Positions 1 to 4,954 of a DNA stretch of 6,925 nt are shown piece by piece; the stretch's first letter is position 1, and every line of letters starts with the position of its first letter. Made by a program: the position numbers and the translations under genes. Origin of the DNA: DASUFI01 sp036274635 (lineage in GTDB: Bacteria; Planctomycetota; B15-G4); the NCBI GenBank assembly GCA_036274635.1, contig DASUFI010000117.1:1-6925 (forward strand), written 5' to 3'. The notes beneath the pieces are model-generated. The model did no database searches, was not told where the DNA came from, and worked only from the letters and a program-made list of their open reading frames with translations.

Positions 1-5
1 GATGC

Positions 6-48
6 GGCGCCGAAGGCGCCCCATCCCCCGATCCCCGAGGAACTCGGG
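6..48. other. Two adjacent short hairpins with GAA triloops
   Basis: Two perfect 6-bp hairpins sit close together upstream of the first gene: GGCGCC (6-11) pairs with GGCGCC (15-20), and CCCGAG (34-39) pairs with CTCGGG (43-48). Each encloses the same three-base loop, GAA. Neither is followed by a T-run, so an intrinsic terminator of the upstream gene is possible but not shown. The rest of 1-90 holds no gene I can support. Confidence 0.4.
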
Positions 49-90
49 AGCCGGACGAACGCTCGCGCTGCAGAGCCGGAGCGCGACCTT

Positions 91-2922
91 GTGTCCGCGC
101 CGGGCGTGCGCGACGCTGGCCACGTGCCCAACGAGCCGTCCGGCAGCCCTCGCCGCGAGCTGTACGCCTTCCTCGCGCTGCTGACCGCCCTCGGCGTCGC
201 GCAGTGCGCCGGGGCCTGGCGCGGCTGGCACCTGCTGGGCGCCAATGACTGGAACTACTACCTCGGCCAGACCGAGGCCGAGATCCAGAGCGTGCTGCAC
301 TGGCACCAGTTCCCGCTGTGGGCGCCCTGGAAGCGCGGCGGGCAGCCCCTCTTCGCGCAGCCCGAGGCGATGCTGCTCTCGCCCTTCACGCTGCTGGCGC
401 TGCTGACGGGCACGCTCTCGGCCTACAAGTTGCTGCTGCTGCCGATCTTCCTGCTGGGCGGCGCGGGGATGTGGGCGCTGGCCGGGCACCTCGGGCTGCG
501 CGGCGTGGCGCGCGCCGTGCCGGCGCTGCTGCTGTACGGCAGCAGCGTGTTCCCGCTCTACCTCGCGGCCGGGCTGCCCAACTGGCTGTGTGGCGTGGCG
601 CTGCTGCCGTGGATCGTGCTGGCCGCGCTGCGCGCCATCGACGACCTGCGCCAGACGCTGCGCCTCGCCGCGCTGCTGGCGCTGGTGCTCTTCTGCGGCG
701 GGCTGTACCCGTTCGCCTTCCTGCCCGTGTTCCTGGGCCTGGTCATGCTCGCGCAGGCGATCGCGCGACGCAGCCCGCGCCCGCTGCTGGTGCTGGGCGC
801 GGCGGGCGTGGTGGCCTTCGCGCTGGCCTCGCCGCGCCTCGTGCCGCTGCTCTCGGTCTACGAGATGTATCCGCGCTGGCACTACGGCGAGGACGGCTTC
901 ATGACGCCCGAGCTGGTGTGGCGCGCGTGGAGCAGCGGCGAGCTGCCGGACCTCTCGCGTCCGCGCGGCCCGCTCGTGATCACGGCCGACACGGGCGTGT
1001 ACTGGAGCTACGTCGGCGCCTACGTCGGGCCGCTCGGTCTGGCGCTGGCAGCGGCGGGTGCGCTGGCCTGGCGGCGCAGCTGGCGCTGGCTGCTGCCGCT
1101 GGCGGGCGCGACCTGGCTGGCGCTCGGGCCCTGGCCGCGCTGGAGCGCGTGGTCCGCGCTGCACGAGCTGCCCTTCGTCGGCTCGATGCGCGCGAGCGAG
1201 CGGCTCATGGTCTTCGCCACCTTCTGCCTCGCGCTGCTGGGCGGGCTGGGCTGGGACGCGCTGGCGGTGCGCGCGCGGGCGCTGTGGCCGGGCGTCGCGG
1301 CCGGCGCGCGGCGGGCGACGGCGGGCGTCGCGCTGGCCGCGCTGCTGGTGCCCATGGTGCTGGTCAACGCTCCCATCGCGCGCCACGCCTTCAGCGTGGA
1401 GCCGCTGCCCGCCGTGGAGCCCGGCCCCTTCCACCAGGCGCCGCCCGTGCTGCGTCCCGAGCAATGGGGCGGAGAGTGCTACGACAGCGTGCGCGCGAAC
1501 GTCGGCAACCCGCTGGCCATGTCCGACATCCCCACGCCCGGCGCGGTCTCGGCGCTCGGCCAGCCCGACTACAAGGGCGAGGTGTGGCTGCTCTCGGGCG
1601 CGGGCGCCGTGCAGGCCGAGATCACGCCCAACGTGATCGACGTGCTGGTGGACGTGCCCGCGGCCGACACGCTGGTCGTGAACCAGAACTGGTTCCCCGG
1701 CTGGCGCGCCGAGGGCGCGGTGCAGCGGCCGCTGCAGGCGCTCTCCACCAGGCGCAACCTGCTGGCGCTGCCGGTGCCGGCGGGCCGGCACGAGATCACG
1801 CTGCGCTACGCGCCGCCCGAGGTGCCGCACGCGCTGGTGCTCGGCGGCCTCGCGCTGCTGGTCGCCGCGGCCTACGCCTTCACGCGCAAGCAAGGTCCCG
1901 TGAGCCTGCCGGGGCCGCCGGAGCTGCTGGCGCTGGCGGCCTTCGCGCTGCTGGCGGTGGAGGCCGGTCTGCCGCGCGCGCCGCCCGCCCCGCCGCGGGC
2001 GCCCGACGCCGACCAGCGCTGGCTGGCGCATGCGGCCATCGTGCAGGCCACCTCACCCGACAGCCCGCGCGGGGCGCAGGAGGCGCTCGACGCGGCGCCG
2101 CCGGGAGGGCTCGTGGTGCTGCGGCCCGGGCACCATGCGGGCCTGCACGTCACGCGCGACGTGGTCATCATGGCCGATCCCGCGGGCGAGGTGGTCCTCG
2201 AGGGACCGCTGCTCGTGGATGACCTGCCCGCCGGCGCGCGCGTCGTGCTGGCGGGCGGCGCCGAGCGCTCGCTGCGCCTCGCGGGCGGCGTGAAGCTGCG
2301 CGGCGGCGGCACGCTGCTGCTGCAGTCCGCGCTGGTCGAATCCGGCGGCGGCGAGGCGCTGTCCGCCAGCGGGCCCGCCGTGCTGCAGCTGCTCGACGTG
2401 GTCGTCTCCGGCGCGCTCGAGCTGCGCCGCGCGTCGGCGCAGGCGCTCGACAGCCAGCTGGACACCGTGCGCCTGCGCGACGGCGCGACGCTGCTGCTCA
2501 CGCGCACGTCCACCGCGTCGGTGGACGCCGACGCCAGCAGCCGCGCCGCGCCCGAGGCGCCGGGTGCGCCCACCGTGACCGTGCTCGAGAGCCGGTTCAT
2601 GCGCGGCTCGGCAACGGTCGAGGTGCGCGGCCCGCCGGGCCTGCGTGGCAAGCTCGCGCTGGCCACGCGGCCGTCGCTGCTCGCGGACCCCTCTCTGGAC
2701 GGCTGGATGCTGCTGGACATCGCCATGCCCGTGGCCGCCGTGGACGTCACGCTCGACGACGCCGGCCAGGCGCGCGTCCGCATGCGCGTGCCCGAGGCCG
2801 TGCAGAAGCCGGGCGCGGGGCTGTTCGCGCAGCTCGTCTGGGGCGGGCCCGACGGTCGTCTGGTCGCCTCGCGCAGCGACGGCCGGCTCTTCACGCTGCG
2901 CAGCGGCGTGGACGAGCATTGA
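91..2922 (+). CDS. YfhO-like multi-spanning membrane protein (GT-C glycosyltransferase-like) with beta-rich C-terminal extension
   Basis: This is a 943-residue inner-membrane protein. Residues 1-600 look like the YfhO/GT-C class, which in known members transfers sugars from lipid-linked donors to envelope glycans. Visible signs are a first membrane segment (about 24-43); an outer loop with N52-D53, where GT-C enzymes keep an acidic catalytic residue; and the family-style stretch around 71-99 (FPLW, GGQPLFAQPE, LSPF). About ten more hydrophobic segments follow between 100 and 428. The soluble part ends in the typical NQNWFPGW (531-538) and PAGRHEITLRY (563-573), followed by membrane segments at about 579-598 and 610-626. 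Residues 640-943 are an unusual addition: many short V/L-rich strands separated by Gly/Asp turns, suggesting a beta-helix or beta-sandwich outside the membrane. The GTG start at 91 is chosen because GGAG lies at 78-81; GTG 124 lacks such a site. The class is likely; the substrate is unknown. Confidence 0.8.
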   Translation: MSAPGVRDAGHVPNEPSGSPRRELYAFLALLTALGVAQCAGAWRGWHLLGANDWNYYLGQTEAEIQSVLHWHQFPLWAPWKRGGQPLFAQPEAMLLSPFTLLALLTGTLSAYKLLLLPIFLLGGAGMWALAGHLGLRGVARAVPALLLYGSSVFPLYLAAGLPNWLCGVALLPWIVLAALRAIDDLRQTLRLAALLALVLFCGGLYPFAFLPVFLGLVMLAQAIARRSPRPLLVLGAAGVVAFALASPRLVPLLSVYEMYPRWHYGEDGFMTPELVWRAWSSGELPDLSRPRGPLVITADTGVYWSYVGAYVGPLGLALAAAGALAWRRSWRWLLPLAGATWLALGPWPRWSAWSALHELPFVGSMRASERLMVFATFCLALLGGLGWDALAVRARALWPGVAAGARRATAGVALAALLVPMVLVNAPIARHAFSVEPLPAVEPGPFHQAPPVLRPEQWGGECYDSVRANVGNPLAMSDIPTPGAVSALGQPDYKGEVWLLSGAGAVQAEITPNVIDVLVDVPAADTLVVNQNWFPGWRAEGAVQRPLQALSTRRNLLALPVPAGRHEITLRYAPPEVPHALVLGGLALLVAAAYAFTRKQGPVSLPGPPELLALAAFALLAVEAGLPRAPPAPPRAPDADQRWLAHAAIVQATSPDSPRGAQEALDAAPPGGLVVLRPGHHAGLHVTRDVVIMADPAGEVVLEGPLLVDDLPAGARVVLAGGAERSLRLAGGVKLRGGGTLLLQSALVESGGGEALSASGPAVLQLLDVVVSGALELRRASAQALDSQLDTVRLRDGATLLLTRTSTASVDADASSRAAPEAPGAPTVTVLESRFMRGSATVEVRGPPGLRGKLALATRPSLLADPSLDGWMLLDIAMPVAAVDVTLDDAGQARVRMRVPEAVQKPGAGLFAQLVWGGPDGRLVASRSDGRLFTLRSGVDEH

Positions 2923-2992
2923 GGCCGCCCTGAACCTCCTCAGAATGCCCTGTCCGCGACACGTCGCCGTGCCGCCGTCGCCGGGCCGACAC

Positions 2993-3021
2993 TTGCACTC
3001 TCGCGGCGCGACCCGCAGGAT
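2993..3021 (+). promoter_or_regulatory. Possible sigma70-type promoter for the CsgG-like lipoprotein gene
   Basis: TTGCAC (2993-2998) and CAGGAT (3016-3021) are separated by exactly 17 bases. Each hexamer matches the sigma70 consensus at only 3 of 6 positions, so the spacing is the main argument. The 146-bp gap 2923-3068 otherwise shows a GC-rich hairpin just before the ribosome binding site (GGCGCC 3034-3039 with GGCGCC 3044-3049). An alternative fold that excludes it is GCGGGG 3023-3028 with CCCCGC 3038-3043. Both may simply reflect base composition. Confidence 0.25.
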
Positions 3022-3068
3022 CGCGGGGGCCAGGGCGCCCCGCGGCGCCTCCCCCAGGGAGACCTGAC

Positions 3069-3716
3069 ATGAAGCTGCTGCCCCTCCTGATCCTCACCGC
3101 CGCGTTCGTCCCCGCCTGCGCCAGCGCCACGGGCGAGAGCTTCACCAAGGTCGGCTTCGACCCGCTCACCGTGCAGCGCCTCGCAGTCGTCGACGGCAAC
3201 AACCCCACCTTCAAGGTGGACCTCCGCCAGCAGCTGGTCGACGCGATCATGTACGAGTTCTTCAAGAAGGGCTGGGACGTGGTGGAGCGCTCCAACATCC
3301 AGAAGGCCCTGGACGAGGTGAAGTTCCAGAACGGCGATGTGACCCAAGCCAACCCCGACCAGCGCCAGAAGCTGGGCCAGATCCTGAACGTGCAGGCGCT
3401 GGCCTTCGTGAACATCGGCGGCACCGCGGACGAGATGTCCATCACCATCAAGATGGTGGAGCCCCAGTCGGGTGACTTGCTGTGGATGGGCACCGGCGAC
3501 TCGGACCTGAACAAGGGCATGGCCGCGATCACCGGCGCAATCCTCGGCGCCGGCGTGGGCGCGGTGGCGGGCAACCAGCTGGGCAGCTCCGGCGCGGGCG
3601 CGGTCATCGGCGGCGTCGCAGGCGGCGCGGTCGGCGCGGGCCTCACCCCCTCGGCGATGGAGAACGCCAAGGACCTCGTGAAGGCCATCTGCGTCAACAT
3701 CCCCAAGCGCGGCTGA
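3069..3716 (+). CDS. CsgG/LpoB-like lipoprotein with double glycine zipper
   Basis: This 215-residue exported protein begins with a short basic-hydrophobic signal (MKLLPLLILTAAF) ending in VPAC. Cys17 is the probable lipidated residue, although Pro at -2 of the lipobox is atypical. Residues of about 35-140 read like the CsgG/LpoB/FlgO-type periplasmic fold: a strand ending in VVDG, a helix (about 52-67), then WDVVERSNIQKALDEVKFQ (69-87), a motif of that superfamily. ILNVQALAFVNIGG (105-118) and a final strand with a SGDLLW turn (134-139) follow. Residues 150-192 are two glycine zippers, G156/160/164/168 and G177/181/185/189, which usually insert in or pack against membranes. Likely role: an outer-membrane-anchored envelope or secretion accessory protein; partner unknown. 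AGGGAGA at 3056-3062 is a good ribosome binding site for the ATG. It ends 20 bp from the convergent cyaY stop codon. Confidence 0.75.
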   Translation: MKLLPLLILTAAFVPACASATGESFTKVGFDPLTVQRLAVVDGNNPTFKVDLRQQLVDAIMYEFFKKGWDVVERSNIQKALDEVKFQNGDVTQANPDQRQKLGQILNVQALAFVNIGGTADEMSITIKMVEPQSGDLLWMGTGDSDLNKGMAAITGAILGAGVGAVAGNQLGSSGAGAVIGGVAGGAVGAGLTPSAMENAKDLVKAICVNIPKRG

Positions 3717-3736
3717 GCGCGGGGCGCGCCGGTCTC

Positions 3737-4057
3737 CTAGACGTGCCCGAGAGCGACCGCCTGGCCCAGCTGCTCGGCCAGCACCTTCTCCAGCGCGTCG
3801 ATCAGCCCGATGCCGCGCTTGTCGCAGATCCAGCGCCCGTCCCGCAGGTCGAAGTGCCAGCCGCCCTCCGGCTCGGCCAGCCAGATCTGCCCCGTCGCCG
3901 CCTGGCGCGAGAGCACGAGGCGCACGCCGTTGCCGCAGTCGATGGTGAGCTTGCCCGGCATGAGCTCCACGTCCAGCTCGTCGTGCTGCAGGGCCTCCAC
4001 CGCCTCGCCGATCTGCTCCAGCATGCGATCGATGGCGCGTTCGAGCGTGCGGTCCAT
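3737..4057 (-). CDS. cyaY: Iron donor protein CyaY (bacterial frataxin)
   Basis: This 106-residue protein matches the usual CyaY length and order of elements: an N-terminal helix (about 3-23) with acidic residues; a short acidic turn; beta strands DVELMPGKLTID (29-40) and VRLVLSRQ (45-52); then QIWLAEPEGGWHFDL (57-71), DGRWICDK (73-80) and a C-terminal helix (about 83-97). RQ, QIWLA, GG-HF and the tryptophans are the frataxin signature; the usual Asn of the NRQ triplet is Ser50. In known bacteria CyaY binds iron through the acidic first helix and strand and modulates iron-sulfur cluster assembly by the cysteine desulfurase IscS in the cytoplasm. No isc or suf gene is in the window. The start is supported by GGAG (complement of 4065-4068), seven bases from ATG. 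It converges with the lipoprotein gene and diverges from the cupin operon across the large inverted repeat. Confidence 0.9.
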   Translation of the reverse strand: MDRTLERAIDRMLEQIGEAVEALQHDELDVELMPGKLTIDCGNGVRLVLSRQAATGQIWLAEPEGGWHFDLRDGRWICDKRGIGLIDALEKVLAEQLGQAVALGHV

Positions 4058-4084
4058 GGCAGGGCTCCGAGGGAAGAGAGTCCG

Positions 4085-4090
4085 ATCCTA
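4085..4090 (-). promoter_or_regulatory. Possible -10 hexamer for cyaY
   Basis: On the minus strand this reads TAGGAT, matching TATAAT at four of six positions, 27 bases upstream of the cyaY start codon and 15 bases outside the left edge of the inverted repeat. I cannot identify a convincing -35; at the usual spacing it would fall close to or inside the end of the repeat. Confidence 0.3.
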
Positions 4091-4115
4091 GCCTGCTCGT
4101 CGCCACGCGGCGGAT

Positions 4116-4207
4116 GAAACCTGAGGGGCCGGGTGGGCCGCGCGCTGGGCGCACTGACGCACATGTCATTGCTCCCAGAGGTCGTCCCACCCGGCCCCTC
4201 AGGTTTC
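4116..4207. repeat. Left 92-nt hairpin of the inverted-repeat element
   Basis: Bases 4116-4137 pair perfectly with 4186-4207 (22 bp). The fold continues in the same register through CTGGG/CCCAG (4145-4149 with 4174-4178) and an apical stem 4151-4158 with 4165-4172, which has one mismatch. The loop is GCACAT (4159-4164). With a bulge the stem extends outward, CGGCGG (about 4108-4113) facing CCGCCG (about 4208-4213). No T-run follows on either strand, so it is not a standard intrinsic terminator. Each base p pairs with 8323-p. Confidence 0.9.
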
Positions 4208-4229
4208 CCCGCCGCTGTCCAACCCCACG
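4202..4229 (-). repeat. Conserved 28-base box, left copy
   Basis: Twenty-seven of 28 bases are identical to the inverted copy at 4453-4480; the only difference is at 4219. It overlaps the inner foot of the left hairpin and extends into sequence with no obvious partner (CAACCCCACG at 4220-4229), so its conservation is not explained by that hairpin alone. Confidence 0.75.
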
Positions 4230-4298
4230 GGTCGGTGGCCCGCGGTCGGTGATGACGGTCGCAATGGATTCCGGTCCGGAGGCGCGGCTGGGTGATCG

Positions 4299-4385
4299 CG
4301 ACCTGCCGGCGCGGGTGATCAGTGCCCGGCGGACCGGCACGGTGCCGGCCACGCCCGCTCACTGATCAGCCGTGTCGGCAGGTCG
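4299..4385. repeat. Central hairpin of the inverted-repeat element
   Basis: Three perfect paired blocks surround the symmetry centre: CGACCTGCCG (4299-4308) with CGGCAGGTCG (4376-4385), TGATCAGTG (4316-4324) with CACTGATCA (4360-4368), and CCGGCAC (4334-4340) with GTGCCGG (4342-4348). Less regular pairing lies between them. The TGATCA within each middle block is itself a palindrome, so the region could equally be a pair of protein-binding sites. Confidence 0.8.
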
Positions 4386-4452
4386 TTCTCACGGGCCGCG
4401 CCTCTCGACCGGGTCGCGGCGGTCGATCATCGTCGACCGCGGAGCACCGAGG

Positions 4453-4480
4453 CGTGGGGTTGCACAGCGGCGGGGAAACC
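4453..4480 (+). repeat. Conserved 28-base box, right copy
   Basis: This is the inverted partner of 4202-4229, matching at 27 of 28 bases. Read outward it begins CGTGGGGTTG and leads directly into the foot of the right hairpin. The outward copies carry TTGCAC (right) and TTGGAC (left), faintly like a -35 hexamer, but no -10 follows at the proper spacing in either arm. Confidence 0.75.
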
Positions 4481-4566
4481 CGACGTGTCCCCTCCACCGA
4501 CCTCTGGGCGACCGGACATGTGCGTCCGGTCGCCTGGCGCGAGGTCGAGGGGACACTTCGGGTTTC
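4475..4566. repeat. Right 92-nt hairpin of the inverted-repeat element
   Basis: Bases 4475-4494 pair with 4547-4566 with a single mismatch. A second block, CGACCTC (4498-4504), pairs with GAGGTCG (4541-4547 region), and an apical 10-bp stem, GCGACCGGAC (4508-4517), pairs perfectly with GTCCGGTCGC (4524-4533). The loop is ATGTGC (4518-4523), the complement of the left hairpin's GCACAT. Its length is exactly that of the left hairpin although most of the outer stem sequence differs. Confidence 0.9.
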
Positions 4567-4586
4567 ATCCGCCGCGCCGAGAGGAC

Positions 4587-4592
4587 TATCCT
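4587..4592 (+). promoter_or_regulatory. Possible -10 hexamer for the cupin-amidohydrolase operon
   Basis: TATCCT matches TATAAT at four of six positions, lies 10 bases outside the right edge of the inverted repeat and 24 bases upstream of the cupin ATG. A weak TTTCAT (4563-4568) at 18-base spacing falls in the conserved terminal sequence of the repeat. The short outer flanks of the element look alike when read outward (CGAG, AGG, CTA in order on both sides). Confidence 0.3.
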
Positions 4593-4616
4593 TCGCGCTC
4601 CCCACCGGACGTCGCC

Positions 4617-4952
4617 ATGCCGGGACCCTTCCACGACGCGCGCGCCGCGGCCGCGTTCAAGCCGGACAAGCTGGGCAAGGTCAGCCTGTTCGAGTCGGCG
4701 CGCATGTTCTGCGACGTGTACGCGCTCGGGCCGGGGCAGAGCCAGGCGGGGCACGTCCACGCGGACAACGACAAGCTCTACGTGCTCCTCGAGGGCCGCT
4801 GCCGCGTGACGGTGGGCGGCGAGTCGCGCACGCTGGCCGCGGGCGAGCTGGCGGTGGCCGCCGCGGGCGTGGAGCACGGCCTGCACAACGACGGACCCGA
4901 GCCGGTGAAGCTGCTGGCCATCATGGCCCCGCACCCCTCCTTCAAGGGCTGA
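4617..4952 (+). CDS. Small single-domain cupin protein
   Basis: This 111-residue protein is one conserved beta-barrel of the cupin superfamily, small cytoplasmic proteins that often bind a metal and act as isomerases, lyases, dioxygenases or sensors. Motif 1 runs G40-x5-H46-V-H48 to G60, followed by RCRVTVGGE. Motif 2 is G76 ELAVA AAG VE H87 GLH N91. The three metal-ligand histidines are H46, H48 and H87. The glutamate usual in motif 1 is Lys53 here, with Asp52 beside it, and the Pro of motif 2 is Ala. The true start is taken as ATG 4617: upstream codons in this frame (from 4485) run through the repeat and resemble no protein. The ribosome binding site is weak (GGA 4607-4609). It lies 2 bp from the amidohydrolase start, so the two are co-transcribed and probably work on related substrates. 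Function cannot be assigned further. Confidence 0.85.
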   Translation: MPGPFHDARAAAAFKPDKLGKVSLFESARMFCDVYALGPGQSQAGHVHADNDKLYVLLEGRCRVTVGGESRTLAAGELAVAAAGVEHGLHNDGPEPVKLLAIMAPHPSFKG

Positions 4953-4954
4953 AC

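Larger units (their letters stand above)
4106..4576. repeat. 471-bp inverted-repeat element built of two outward-facing hairpin units
   Basis: The element is symmetric about position 4341: base p matches the complement of base 8682-p. From 4106 to 4256 the two arms align with no insertion or deletion, with about 112 of 151 positions identical by my count; nearer the centre 1-2-base shifts appear. The first 15 bases at each end (4106-4120 and 4562-4576) are perfect inverted repeats. Each arm contains, from outside in, a 92-nt hairpin, a nearly invariant 28-base box, a second conserved patch (4240-4248 with 4434-4442) and half of a central hairpin. It fills most of the 559-bp space between the divergent cyaY and cupin genes. 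No target-site duplication flanks it and it encodes no transposase. The open frames crossing it look spurious: they reflect the repeat read in several frames. It could be a pair of REP-like units (BIME-like), a non-autonomous mobile element, or a structured regulatory region; I do not recognise the family. Confidence 0.9.

Noticed and set aside
318..2222. Long open frame (634 codons) overlapping the YfhO-like gene on the same strand
   Set aside because: Its product is Arg/Ala/Gly-rich with no domain, a by-product of GC-rich codons of the real gene in another frame.
1872..2919. Two long antisense open frames opposite the 3' part of the YfhO-like gene
   Set aside because: Low-complexity Ser/Arg/Ala or His/Gln/Arg-rich products with no recognisable domain, overlapping a well-supported gene.
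2940..4352. Minus-strand open frame of 470 codons spanning the lipoprotein gene, cyaY and part of the repeat
   Set aside because: It overlaps two recognised genes in the wrong frame and its N-terminal part is translated repeat DNA.
4106..4576. Intrinsic transcription terminator or insertion sequence
   Set aside because: The hairpins have no following T-run and lie upstream of both genes; there is no transposase and no direct repeat flanking the ends.
4485..4616. Earlier start for the cupin gene
   Set aside because: The added 44 residues lie in the right hairpin and its flank, resemble no protein, and the same kind of peptide is produced by the other arm.
4322..4954. Upstream extension of the amidohydrolase frame
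   Set aside because: It would read through the repeat and the whole cupin gene in a different frame; ATG 4955 has a good ribosome binding site and begins the family-like sequence.
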